Assembly (NCBI GenBank): GCA_009746045.1
Contig: RPFO01000972.1
Coordinates: 641,624 to 705,623 of the forward strand
Reading direction: 5' to 3'
From: Mesostigma viride
Lineage: Eukaryota > Streptophyta > Mesostigmatophyceae > Mesostigmatales > Mesostigmataceae
Length of the DNA: 64,000 bases
The stretch's first letter is position 1, and each line of letters starts with the position of its first letter. Below the pieces are notes generated by a model, which searched no databases, was not told the origin of the DNA, and saw only the letters and a list, made by a program, of their open reading frames with translations. This document shows, piece after piece, positions 20,497 through 30,804 of this stretch. The translations under genes were made by a program, and so were the position numbers.

Positions 20497-22940
20497 CCGG
20501 GATAGCGGGATGGTTGCTGTCAACTGCCACTTCCAACGTCCCTCACAGGACTTGGTCACTTTTCGTGGCCCTAACGGCCGTCAGGCCTGTTTGGACTACG
20601 TGGTGGTACGGCAGTCCAGGTGCACCTCGGTCCTGGACACCCGAGTGTTTGACACGCCCACGGTGTGCTCTGACCACCGGTTGGTGCGCGCGACCATTCG
20701 GCTCCGGTTCCACGTCCCCGCGCGCCGCGCCCCAGTGGTCCGCCCTGACTGGTCTGCTCTACGCCCGGTCCGGGGAGATCCCGAGGACTGGACGGACACC
20801 GAGCACGAGCGGAACCGGTGCCGACGGGAGTACCTGTCGGCCCTGGGCGCCCGGGCGGACGTCGGCGAGTTGGACAAGGGTGCCCCCAACGCCACCATTT
20901 TTGCGGGCTTTGCGGCCCGTGCCCCGTTTCTGGCGGCCCGGCACCTGCCGGCCATGCCCCGCCGCCGCCCCGGCCCGCTCTACCGCCAGGACCCCAAGGT
21001 CTTGGCCGCCCGGCACCGCCTCAAGCGTAACCTGGACCCGCTGCAGAAACCAGTGCTCAAGGCCGCCCTCGTGGAGGCCTACGAGCACGCTCAGGACGCG
21101 GAGGCGGCCCAGTGCATCGCGGATGCCAAGGCCTGCCAGGCTCGCAACGAGGGCAAGGACATGTGGTACCACCTCGACCGGCTCGGCGGCCGACGGCAGC
21201 GCACCCCGGTGGAGCACACGGGGGACGGCACGGCGCCGGTCAGCCTTGACCGCTGGTTGGCCCACAATGTTTCCTTGACCGGTGGGGCTCGCGCCCCCCC
21301 CCCGCCGCTTCACCCCGAGACGGCCGCCCGCCTCGGGGTTGCCGGACCCCCGCCGCCGCCAGCGCCCCCCTCCTCGGCCGCGGACTACCAAGTCCCGGCC
21401 TTGCAGGAGGGCTGCCTTGCCACTGACGACGTCGTCCACCCCTTCACTTTGAAGGAACTGGACGGCGCCCTTGCTCGCCTGCGGTACGATGCGGCGGTCG
21501 GTGCTGACCACCTTTCTGCCGAGCTGCATGCTGAAGACCCCTGATCTGGCGGTTAGGGATCTTCTGCTGGCGTTCTGCAACCGTGTCCTGCTTTCTGACG
21601 AGCCTCCGCCTGCTGAGTGGCAGACGGCCATCCGCGTCATGCTGTACAAGAAGGGCTCTGCTGCTGACCCTAGTAACTACCGGGGTGTCTGCCTCCAGAG
21701 CGCCGCGTTGAAGGTCTTCATGCGCATGATGCTGCACAGGCTCCGCGCCGCGCTGGACCCACACATGGGTGAGTCTCAGATGGGTTTCCGTCGTGGTCGT
21801 AACACTGTCATGGCTGTGTTTGTCGCGCGCCGGTTGATGGAGGAGGTGCGTCGCCTTCCCCCTGAGAGTTTGCCGCTGGTCTTCATTTAATTGTGGACTA
21901 TATCAAGGCCTTTGACACGGTCCTCTGGGAGGCTCTTTGGGCCATCCTAGCTCTGGATCGAGTGCCACCTGCGTTTATTGCTGCCATTCGCCGGCTGTAT
22001 GAGGGCTCACAGGCAGTAGTGCGGACTGAGGAAGGCACCACCCTGGGCACCATTCCCCCTTCACCACGGGGTGTGGCAAGGTTGTGTCCTGTCCCCATAC
22101 CTGTTCATTATTGTCGTGGATCACGTCATGCGCCGAGCACGTGCGCGCTTTACTGCTCTTAAGGGGTTCGAGCCAGGCTTGGACATCCTTAACGAGAAAG
22201 AGCACGGCGGGGTTGAGCCTGGCTATACCGCCTGGCCGACCTGATTTATGCGGATGACACCACCCTCATCGCGCGCCCCGAGGACATTCAGACCTGGCTG
22301 GACTGTCTGGGCCTGGAGGCGAGGGCGGTGGGGTTGGAGATTAGTGTCAAAACTGAGGCGATGGTGATTGGGGCCTCCAGTACACCGCCGCTGCCGCGCC
22401 TGCTCGACGGGACGACGGCCCCGTTCCGCGACCGCTTCAAACTGTTAGGGAGCTGGCTCCCTGACACCGCCGACGATGTGGACACCCGCATTGGCCTGGC
22501 CTGGGCTAGGCTCCGTTCGCTCAACACCTACTGGCGCTCCAAGGGCCTGGGCGAACACCGCAAGCGCATGCTCTTCAAGGTCCTCGTCCTCACGGTGCTC
22601 ACGTATGGCGCCGAGGCGTGGACACTCACCCCCACACTGGCATCTAGGCTAGACGGCACAGTTTACAGGATGCTCCGACAGGTCCTGAACGTAGGGTTTT
22701 CCAAGCGCCCGTCATCAGAGTCTTTGTATCACCTGGGCATGCCTCGTATTTCGGACGAGATTAGACTAGACAGCGTAGGATAGCATTTGTTGGACACCTT
22801 GCTCGCACCAGCCCTAGGTCGACACCGCCCTTGGTCTGGCCGGCCCCCAGCGGGCAGCGGCTTGGCCAGCCAGAGCGGCACATTCTGACCTGGCCTGGCC
22901 CCAAGGGCATTGCCAAAAAGGTAGGGAAACATGTCACGAA
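20497..22940 (+). mobile_element. LINE (non-LTR retrotransposon), 5' part, interrupted
   Basis: A 5'-truncated LINE. It opens in the C-terminal part of an APE-type endonuclease (LDYVVVRQS..., VCSDHRLV), then RT blocks (GFRRGRNTVMAV, DYIKAFDTVLWEALW, YADDTTLIARP) and the C-terminal GHLART region. Frame changes near 21530, 21890 and 22070 and another before YADD show that this copy is dead. It is split at 22940 by the copia-type element and resumes at 30466. A possible 7-bp target duplication, ATGGAGC, lies at 20490-20496 and 30798-30804. The clade is not certain; the C-terminal region recalls RTE and L1 types. Confidence 0.88.
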
Positions 22941-23319
22941 AGTTATGCAACACGAAGCTTGGAATGCTTGGGCACTGCCAAATGGCGAGTGTGTGCGTGA
23001 ACGACGAGACACCTTGGCATTAGGATAATGTGGCACATATACTGCTGGCCAGCCGTCAACGATGGCTGGCCAGACTTTGCGTAAGTTAAACTAACTTACT
23101 GATCCTGGACGGACTAGCCTATCAGTTACAACCTGATCTAGTCAGTCCTAACATGACAACTACAGTCCCGGTACTGAGGTACCGGCTCATCACATACTGA
23201 GTACAGCCACGTGTCCATGCCACGACTGCTCTAGTCCAGCACCGTCCCAGTACCCAATTGGGCGCCGGCGGTGCTGGCACGTGTCCACTTAGGCTACAGG
23301 CGGGAGACTTAGACTAACT
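22941..23319 (-). repeat. 3' LTR of the copia-type element
   Basis: 379 bp, identical by eye to 30082-30460. Ends AGTTA/TAACT. On the element strand a purine-rich stretch (AAAGTGGG) lies just inside this LTR, as expected for a polypurine tract. Confidence 0.95.
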
Positions 23320-23702
23320 CCCACTTTAAGTTTTCTTTGGGTTTCAACAGAAACACACATAGCCATCAAATGGACGCAGCCATTCCCAATGCCTTAAAAA
23401 ACTGTCAGATAACCTACTAGGACCCAAAGGTCACCTCACACATGTACAAGAGATGCATTAAAAAGGCCCCATGTCTCAAGCATGGTTTCTTAACTGAGTG
23501 AGATGGGTGCTCCAGGCCCCAGCATGTCATGGTCATCCAAACAAGTGTCTCACAAAATTTTATTCAATAAATAACACATTCATCATGTCCCAACTTTCTA
23601 GACCAGTGCTTCTCACTGTCAGAAAACTACCCAGCTGCCACTGCAGCCTTTCAGCTGCAGTATTAGGCAGGGGGTCATGGGCTAACATGTACAATGTGCC
23701 AG

Positions 23703-26700
23703 TCACTTCAGACTGTAACCAGGGTTCATCAACCCATACAAGACCTGGTATTGTGGTCCTGCTGCTTGTGGCACCTTGGTCAGTGCATCTGCAGCATTGT
23801 CTTTGTCCCTGACGTGGGCTTTAGACTCCAGGTACTTGCATTCCTGTTTTAGCACAATCCAATCCAGGTCCGAGTGTACAGCCAAAGGATTGGCAAGGAA
23901 AGAGATGATAGATTGAGAGTCAGTCAGCAAATGTGCTTTCACTCCTGCAGAGCTACCAGCCTGGTGTTGAAGCCAGACCAGCAAGTGATTGAGATACCTT
24001 GCATGCAAGACAGAAGATACCACAGCCCTGCATTCAGCTACATTGCTACTCACAGCTTTCCTCTTGTGCAATCTACTGAACCAGGAGACTAGTGACTTCT
24101 TCCCACCTTGGTTATGCAGGAAAAACAATCCAGCCTCTCTGGCTTGAACCTTGGTAACTACCCTGGACTCCATTGAACTATCCATCATGCACGTGATGTG
24201 AATGGGAGTAAACAGGTCCAGTGAGTGAAGCATCAAAGGTGGACCATCATGCAACAACTGCTTGATTGCCCGTGCTCCTACCTCCTGTAGTACCTCATCA
24301 TCTACCCTGCTCACAAAAGCCAGGTGGGGTGCACATGTAGCACATAGCCAACCAAGCTTGCCTCTAATGGTAGGGCACATGTCAGGGGTGATGTGAACAG
24401 GCAGGACATCCAGACAAGACTTAATGTATTCAGCAGAGGCCTGCATGGAACAAACCCAGCTGCCCTGCTGCTGCAGCAACTCAAGCATCATGCCACAGAA
24501 CTTGACTGGCTCCTTGCCCAGCTCTAGCTGCTTGCCAATCTCAAAACTGGCAGACACCTGAGCTATGAAAGCATCCACTGCAGCTCTAGGACCTGAGATT
24601 AACTGATCATCCCCATGCCAGACAAACATCATCATTCCATCAGGGTGTGGGATGACAAACAGGCAAGGGTCAATGTCATCATAGGTGGCCCCTAGCTTCA
24701 TGAATACCTCCTGTGCAGACAGCCTAAAAATTTTTGGAGCTGACTGCAACCCTTCAACCCCCAGGTTTGGCCTCAACAAGGGTTGAACAATATCCCTGTG
24801 CCACACCTTAGGAGTATTCACCACGTATACCTGACCTCTCCAGACCTGCTGTGCTATGGCAGGGTCCCCCTTTAGAAAGGCTCTTTTGATATCTGTGGCT
24901 TTACACACATAATCCTTCCCTGTATTAAGCTGATGCAAAAACAAGGAAAGCAACACCTTGAGAGACGTTTGCTGAATACCAGGAGTATAAAGCTCAGCCT
25001 CTGTCAGCTCTGTAGAGCCCCTGAACTCAGTAACACATGGCCTAGCATGGAAAATGGGTGGTCCCCCATCAGCCTGAGGTTTATGCTTGCACACAAACTT
25101 TAACCTTAGCTTCTTGGCTCCAGCTGGCATAGCATCAAGAGGAGTCACAGGTGGTGTGTGTGTGGGACTACGTGCATCTGGAACAACCCACTCCTCCCTG
25201 GCTTTGGTAAAAGCCTCAAGCCACTTAAGAAACCCAATCTGCGTCTGGCAGTCCCGTACAATATCATCATAGGACAGGGGAGACATGGATGCAACATCCC
25301 ATCTACCAAGCCCAAACGCTGAAGGGTGTAGCTTTTGAGAGTGTATGAGGTCCTCCACACACGGTTCCTGACCTGGGAGGTACTTGGGCTTAACTGCATT
25401 GATGGCAGCATCCAACCCAGTGCTAATCTGGCTCAAAGGGATTTTAAAATGATCTAGAGGCACCTGTCCTACCCCTGCCACACTCAACCTCCCAGCTGAG
25501 ATGACAACACCAGGGTAAGATACAAAAGGTTCCCCTAACAGGGCATTCCCTGAGTAACCCTCAACCACCTGAAATGGAGTGGGCATACCCAAGATTTGAA
25601 TGCTCACCTGACCTTTGACCTGCATTTTGGTTTTGCCTGAAAAATCTGACACTCTAGCCCATGGTGAGGCCTTCATTTTCAGACCAGATACAGCTTCTGC
25701 ACTGATGATACTCACCTGTGCTTGGGTGTCTACAGCCAAAATACTAGGATCTTGACCTGCATCCCCTACAGCATTGACCTGTGCTGTACCTGTTGCCACA
25801 ACTGCTTTAGTGTTGTGTGCCTTGTGCAAGGCCTTAAGAATCTCAGCAAATGACTTCCTGGGAACGACAGGATCTGCTCTATTTTGTGACTCCTCCAGGT
25901 GTGAGGGAGGTGCTACCTGCTGCTCACCCTGTGCACCGTCCTCCTGCCCAGGTGGACTATTGGGTTGTAGTGGGGCTGCACTACTGAGGAACACAGGAGC
26001 TTCTACTGTGGTACTAGTGCTTGCATCAATGACGTCCTTAGCCAATTCATTGGGTGAGATCAATCCACCAGACTCCTGCTCTGAATCCATGTCCAAGAAT
26101 TCTACCCCTGACACGTCTGCCAGTGGTGGGTAATAAAGCTTGAGTCTATGCTTGCTGACCACACGCTCTCTGTCATGTTGTATAGTGACTGCAGTCCCTT
26201 CTTCATGAATTTTGGTGACTACAGCTGGACCGTGCCATCTGGCAGAGTGTGCTCTTCCTCTGTCACCCTCTCTGAAAAACAACACATGGTCCCCCACTTC
26301 AAACACAGGCCTGGCATTATTTTTGTCTTTCTTTGCCAGCAACTTGGCTAAGTGCTGCCTTTGTGTGTTGTAGTGAGTGTGTACCTCTGAAGCATAGCTG
26401 CCTGACTGAAGGCCAGTTGGGGTGATTTCCCCAAAAGGTGAGGACATTATTGGTTTGGCGTTTAGCTGGGTAGTCACCCCTGCTGCCCAAGATGCCCTGT
26501 CAGCATAGCTACCAGAGTCAGCCAACCTGGATGGCATTTTTCTTATCACATCCCTGATGGCTCTCATGGTACGTTCTACCAACCCCTGACGTTCATGATC
26601 TTGAGCCCCAGACACTTCTATCTTGGGCAGGTCATTCCTGTCCTGGATGCAGAGAAACTGCTGATCCAGCATTACTTTTTCAATGGGGTGAAAACGTGCC

Positions 26701-27437
26701 AAGGCTATCTGTAAAGCTCTGTGCAGCTGCTCTTTATCCATCCCAGGCAGGGGCTCCACTACCACAAACCTTGACCAGGCATCCTTTATGACTAGGTAGT
26801 ATACCGTGTCCTTCACCACGTGTATAACATCCCCAACCAGTTTGCCTCTAGCCAGTGGTGGTGTGGCCACATGCCATTTTCTGGGCTTAGGAGCATATAG
26901 CTGACATTGCTCACAGTGCTTACGTACGTGCCTGCACATCTGTTCCAGATCATGGCCTTGTATTTTATTGGCTAGCCTTTCAGCCACAGCCTCATGGCCC
27001 ATAACCTTGTGCAGTTGCTCTGCTAGAGCACCATACGTGATTACCTTTTCTGCTGCTGCACTAAGGGAAGCTATGGTGGGGTCACGCATCATGTGTGACA
27101 GTGTCATGTCATATGCCACTTCCCAATCCACATCATCACACTCAGGCAACACTTGGCAGACAGAAGGTAACAGGAAACCATTTGTGAAAAATGGTGAGGG
27201 TAGCTTACAGGTGTCACCCTGGTCTGCCGCCCCCGCGCGGTTGTAGCGCCCTGGCGTGGTCTTGTTGTGCCTGGGTGCCGTGCAGCGCGCTCCTGCTGCA
27301 ATGGGGTGACGTGTTTTCCAGCATCCAGGACAAACATCAACGTCAGAACCATAGTCGGGTTTGCCTTTCCAGCAGTCATCTTTTAGGTGCCCCTTACAAA
27401 GGCACCTAGTGCAATGCTTGGTGGGGTCATGAGGCAA
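23703..27437 (-). CDS. Copia-type element, pol polyprotein with order IN-PR-RT-RH
   Basis: 1244 codons. By residue: CCHC zinc knuckle about 9-22; integrase zinc-binding HHCC about 143-178; integrase core about 200-290 with Asp, Asp and Glu in GDVIHV, LDQQF and GLVERT; a GPY/F-like module about 378-435 (GDHVLFF...WHGPAVV); a retropepsin-like domain about 563-655 (ILAVDTQAQVSII, later NALLGEP); copia-type RT about 770-1000 (ATDIKRAFLKGD, FVWHGDDQLISG); RNase H about 1100-1235 (TDSQSIISFL, NAADALTK). In standard Ty1/copia elements the protease precedes integrase; here it follows. Confidence 0.88.
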   Translation of the reverse strand: MPHDPTKHCTRCLCKGHLKDDCWKGKPDYGSDVDVCPGCWKTRHPIAAGARCTAPRHNKTTPGRYNRAGAADQGDTCKLPSPFFTNGFLLPSVCQVLPECDDVDWEVAYDMTLSHMMRDPTIASLSAAAEKVITYGALAEQLHKVMGHEAVAERLANKIQGHDLEQMCRHVRKHCEQCQLYAPKPRKWHVATPPLARGKLVGDVIHVVKDTVYYLVIKDAWSRFVVVEPLPGMDKEQLHRALQIALARFHPIEKVMLDQQFLCIQDRNDLPKIEVSGAQDHERQGLVERTMRAIRDVIRKMPSRLADSGSYADRASWAAGVTTQLNAKPIMSSPFGEITPTGLQSGSYASEVHTHYNTQRQHLAKLLAKKDKNNARPVFEVGDHVLFFREGDRGRAHSARWHGPAVVTKIHEEGTAVTIQHDRERVVSKHRLKLYYPPLADVSGVEFLDMDSEQESGGLISPNELAKDVIDASTSTTVEAPVFLSSAAPLQPNSPPGQEDGAQGEQQVAPPSHLEESQNRADPVVPRKSFAEILKALHKAHNTKAVVATGTAQVNAVGDAGQDPSILAVDTQAQVSIISAEAVSGLKMKASPWARVSDFSGKTKMQVKGQVSIQILGMPTPFQVVEGYSGNALLGEPFVSYPGVVISAGRLSVAGVGQVPLDHFKIPLSQISTGLDAAINAVKPKYLPGQEPCVEDLIHSQKLHPSAFGLGRWDVASMSPLSYDDIVRDCQTQIGFLKWLEAFTKAREEWVVPDARSPTHTPPVTPLDAMPAGAKKLRLKFVCKHKPQADGGPPIFHARPCVTEFRGSTELTEAELYTPGIQQTSLKVLLSLFLHQLNTGKDYVCKATDIKRAFLKGDPAIAQQVWRGQVYVVNTPKVWHRDIVQPLLRPNLGVEGLQSAPKIFRLSAQEVFMKLGATYDDIDPCLFVIPHPDGMMMFVWHGDDQLISGPRAAVDAFIAQVSASFEIGKQLELGKEPVKFCGMMLELLQQQGSWVCSMQASAEYIKSCLDVLPVHITPDMCPTIRGKLGWLCATCAPHLAFVSRVDDEVLQEVGARAIKQLLHDGPPLMLHSLDLFTPIHITCMMDSSMESRVVTKVQAREAGLFFLHNQGGKKSLVSWFSRLHKRKAVSSNVAECRAVVSSVLHARYLNHLLVWLQHQAGSSAGVKAHLLTDSQSIISFLANPLAVHSDLDWIVLKQECKYLESKAHVRDKDNAADALTKVPQAAGPQYQVLYGLMNPGYSLK

Positions 27438-27510
27438 CCTCTTGTCCCCCCCTGCTGGCTTAGCACCCCCTGGCTTGCTAGCTCCCCCACTTTGTTTTCT
27501 GTTTTTATTG

Positions 27511-28272
27511 TTATTGTTCTTTCCCCCCCCTTGTTTCCACCTCCCCCACTTTTGTTGTTTTTGTTTTTATCCCCCCCATTACCGCCTTTACCTGGGCTAC
27601 CAGCGACTGCATCTGCTTCTTGGAGAGCCCCGTACCTGAGGCTTCCTCCCCCTTTACCTGCTTCACCTTTCCCTCCTTGGCTGCAGCAGCAAACGGCTCT
27701 AGGCATTGCTGCACATAGGCCATTGCCTTCCTGAAGTCCTCCCACTTATCCTTCAGACCTGCCAGGATTACTGACAGGGTGGTGGGGTCCAGTTCTGCCT
27801 TTTGTAGCCATAGGTGTACTAGGTACTTGGCATTGAGCTTCTTCAGCTCCTCATCTCCCTCTATGTACATGACATATTTTTTGTTGTCACTCACATAGTC
27901 ACGCTTATTGACCTTATAGGCCTCTATCCACTGGAAGCCCTTAAGCACTTCTAAGTGCTCCCCCGTGGTAACAAGTGCCCTAAGATCAACCATGAACTGC
28001 GCCCACAACACATTTTCTGCCACGTCTACCCCGCTGCTGGCACGCTTTTGGTACAATTGTACCAACTGCTGGATAGGCTTGGCAGATTGATGGATGGGTG
28101 TGGACGCACGTAGAGAGGCAAACCAATCACGGACATTGTCGCTAGCATATGCATGTGACAACTTAAACAACCACTCCCTAGCTTCGTCCTGGGTGTGGCC
28201 CTCTGGCAAACCCGGAAACACTAGCTTGTCCTCTTTCTTTTTTGGATCAAACCTGGGCCTGTTCAAGGCCAT
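27511..28272 (-). CDS. Copia-type element, gag-like ORF
   Basis: 253 codons. MALNRPRFDPKKKEDKLVFP, then WLFKLSHAYASDNVRDWFAS and a helical region as in copia-type Gag. The zinc knuckle is not here; it opens the next ORF in a different frame. Copia-like elements commonly link such frames by recoding or separate initiation. Confidence 0.75.
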   Translation of the reverse strand: MALNRPRFDPKKKEDKLVFPGLPEGHTQDEAREWLFKLSHAYASDNVRDWFASLRASTPIHQSAKPIQQLVQLYQKRASSGVDVAENVLWAQFMVDLRALVTTGEHLEVLKGFQWIEAYKVNKRDYVSDNKKYVMYIEGDEELKKLNAKYLVHLWLQKAELDPTTLSVILAGLKDKWEDFRKAMAYVQQCLEPFAAAAKEGKVKQVKGEEASGTGLSKKQMQSLVAQVKAVMGGIKTKTTKVGEVETRGGKEQ

Positions 28273-30025
28273 ATTGGAGGTTGTGGTCGTTCCTGCTGGT
28301 TGTGGCTGCTGCTGCTGCTGCTGTTGTTGTTGCTGCTGCTGCTGCCGCTCCCCGCCCTCGTGCCGTGTTGGTGCAGACTCCTGGGTGCCGTGTCCACCCC
28401 CGCCCTGGTTGCCCCCCCTCTCCCGTCATCCTCCCCCTCGTCCCTCTCGTCCCTCCTGCGTTTTTGCTGTGGCTGGCACGCCTCCCCGGTGCCCTTCGTT
28501 TTGCTGGCTTCAGCGAGGCCACCAGCCTCGCCACCGTGTCTGCTAGGCGGCCATGCTCGCCCGGGGTGAGCTCCCGCCCTTCGTCCAGCATCTGCTGGGC
28601 CAGTTGGAGTTGCCTCCGGATGTCCTCCCGGTGCGACAAGGTCGCTGGACCGGGTTCGCCCCGGTGCGTCACCCTGGTCCTAGCCGCTGTGCCATCTCGG
28701 TTTGAGATGGTATGCGTTGGCTGCGACAAAAAATGGTAAAGCTGCTCAGTAGAAATGCGTTCATCCGGCATCAAACCAAATTCAGCTCTTACCGCCTCCC
28801 CCATGCATCCCCTCACAGCAGCCTTCTTGATGTTCTTCGACATACGGCGTCGCTGCTTCAGCATACGCCTCTCCAGGCGACCTACGCTTGCCTCCCAGGC
28901 GGCCAGCTTCCGGCGATACCGGTCCTCGGCCTCCCGGCGAGCCGGCCCCTGCAATGGTGCTATCTCCGCGACCTTCCGGTACTTCCAGCTCTTCAGGTCG
29001 CGGTTGAGACGCTCACACCTCACCTTGGTGTGAGACATCTTCACCCGAATCCTGGCCGCGAGCGCCTCCGCCCTGTCACGCTCCTGCTGCTCACGCAGCT
29101 TCCTCTGCGCGATCACGTTCCGCCTCCGCTGCTTCTTCTCCCGCTCTGCCTTGAAGGCCGCGAGCCTCCTCTGCGCCTCCTTCTCTCGCGCCTGCATAGC
29201 CGGCGTCATCTCCACCAGGTCGTCCGCTTCGGACGCCGACGGACCCGTCAAAGAAAACTCCGACTCCTGCAGCACCCCATCAATCTCCCTCGGGATCGTT
29301 GCCGACCGTCGAAGGCGCTGGAAACACGCCAGGTCCGCCCTCCTCACCACGTCGTGGGTCGGCGACTCTGGCCTCGGCGACGCTGACCTCCTCATCAATG
29401 CCGCGCGGACCTGAGCAGCGTCCTCCATTTGTTGGGCGCGCTCACGTGCGCGCACAGCCAACCTCCGCTCTTCCGCGGACTCCTGCTCCTGCAGGCTCTG
29501 CGCCATTGCAGCATCCGCTGCCACCTGCGCACTGCGCGCATCATCAGCCGACGATGGCTGCAGGCCGAACAAACCCAACGAGCTGGTTTCCGACACGCTG
29601 CCGGACTCACCACTCTCCTGCTCATCTGACTCTGAAGGCCCCGCCCCCGCACCGCGTGGTGCATATGGTGGTCCCCTCGGACGCACCACCGGGGTCGACC
29701 CTCGCACCCTACGCATCAGGGGCACACGCACCACGACATTCTCCACAACGTCACGGTACGTTGGGTCCGCTGCCTCCATGGCCACATCCTCCGGATGCAT
29801 GGGATCCTGATCATCCCTGTTCTCGTACTCCTGGCGCATGCTCGCCAGAATCGAATCCGACGTCCCCGAGTCATCGGACATCGGGGACGACGAGGACGAC
29901 TGGTACTTCGTCACCGACGGCGACTCCTCCTCCGAGGAAGTCGCTCCCATCAGTGCCTTTCCCTTGTTGTTCTTGGGAGCCATTGGTTCGAAAATGGGTA
30001 AGAAATGGAATGGGTGTTTTTGCAA
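28247..30025 (-). CDS. Copia-type element, extra first ORF of unknown function
   Basis: 592 codons from the first Met; the internal start MAPKNNKGKALMG (near 29983) is equally likely. An acidic Ser-rich N-terminal third is followed by a long Arg/Lys/Glu-rich, probably coiled-coil middle (EKEAQRRLAAFKAEREKKQR and similar) and a C-terminal Ala/Thr-rich end. It lies between the 5' LTR and the gag-like ORF, overlaps that ORF by 26 bp in another frame, and resembles no retroelement protein I know. Confidence 0.7.
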   Translation of the reverse strand: MQKHPFHFLPIFEPMAPKNNKGKALMGATSSEEESPSVTKYQSSSSSPMSDDSGTSDSILASMRQEYENRDDQDPMHPEDVAMEAADPTYRDVVENVVVRVPLMRRVRGSTPVVRPRGPPYAPRGAGAGPSESDEQESGESGSVSETSSLGLFGLQPSSADDARSAQVAADAAMAQSLQEQESAEERRLAVRARERAQQMEDAAQVRAALMRRSASPRPESPTHDVVRRADLACFQRLRRSATIPREIDGVLQESEFSLTGPSASEADDLVEMTPAMQAREKEAQRRLAAFKAEREKKQRRRNVIAQRKLREQQERDRAEALAARIRVKMSHTKVRCERLNRDLKSWKYRKVAEIAPLQGPARREAEDRYRRKLAAWEASVGRLERRMLKQRRRMSKNIKKAAVRGCMGEAVRAEFGLMPDERISTEQLYHFLSQPTHTISNRDGTAARTRVTHRGEPGPATLSHREDIRRQLQLAQQMLDEGRELTPGEHGRLADTVARLVASLKPAKRRAPGRRASHSKNAGGTRGTRGRMTGEGGQPGRGWTRHPGVCTNTARGRGAAAAAATTTAAAAAATTSRNDHNLQYGLEQAQV

Positions 30026-30081
30026 ACGTTTCGCACGCTCGTCGTCTCGTCTTGTGTATTGTTTTTGGAGTTTTTAATGCA

Positions 30082-30460
30082 AGTTATGCAACACGAAGCT
30101 TGGAATGCTTGGGCACTGCCAAATGGCGAGTGTGTGCGTGAACGACGAGACACCTTGGCATTAGGATAATGTGGCACATATACTGCTGGCCAGCCGTCAA
30201 CGATGGCTGGCCAGACTTTGCGTAAGTTAAACTAACTTACTGATCCTGGACGGACTAGCCTATCAGTTACAACCTGATCTAGTCAGTCCTAACATGACAA
30301 CTACAGTCCCGGTACTGAGGTACCGGCTCATCACATACTGAGTACAGCCACGTGTCCATGCCACGACTGCTCTAGTCCAGCACCGTCCCAGTACCCAATT
30401 GGGCGCCGGCGGTGCTGGCACGTGTCCACTTAGGCTACAGGCGGGAGACTTAGACTAACT
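30082..30460 (-). repeat. 5' LTR of the copia-type element
   Basis: 379 bp, the upstream LTR in the element's orientation. It is followed directly by ACGAA, the second half of the target duplication, and then by LINE sequence. Confidence 0.95.
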
Positions 30461-30465
30461 ACGAA

Positions 30466-30800
30466 CTACGTACAGATGTTGCTGGATGACCTACTGTTCC
30501 CAGCCCAGTTTGAATACCGCATCCACTCTCTCTCCCTTCTTTGGACCGCCATGCAGAACAAGACGCGGTGGAAGAGGATTGTCAAGGCTCACACGCCTGA
30601 CCATGTGGGCAAACCACCTCCCCCCAAGCGGAGGAGGCGTTTTGATGAGTAGGGTAGTTAGGACTTTTCTAGACTAGCTAGATTAGAGTTAGGTTAGTTC
30701 GATTACGCGGCTCCTTCCACCCCACCCATCCATCAAGGAATATGTGCTACATGATCTCCCAACGGAGGCATGTTATAATGTAATTTAATTTAATTTAATG
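30466..30800 (+). mobile_element. LINE, 3' part after the copia-type insertion
   Basis: This continues the LINE C-terminal region and 3' UTR (TTCCCAGCCCAGTTTGAATA, then GTGCTACATGATCTCCCAAC) and ends in a TAATT-rich tail. It aligns with the second copy at 38188-38697, confirming that the two flanks of the copia-type element were once continuous. Confidence 0.88.
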
Positions 30801-30804
30801 GAGC

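Larger units (their letters stand above)
22941..30460 (-). mobile_element. Ty1/copia-type LTR retrotransposon, looks whole and very young
   Basis: 7520 bp, inserted into the LINE in reverse orientation. The two 379-bp LTRs look identical by eye, so the insertion is recent. A 5-bp target duplication ACGAA flanks it (22936-22940 and 30461-30465). The LTRs begin AGTTA and end TAACT instead of TG...CA. Coding order on the minus strand: an unusual first ORF, a gag-like ORF, then a long pol with zinc knuckle, integrase, protease, RT and RNase H. I see no obvious breaks. No envelope gene. Confidence 0.93.

Noticed and set aside
27383-27745. Short ORFs on both strands within the copia-type element
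   Set aside because: They overlap the gag-pol junction in other frames and show no domain.
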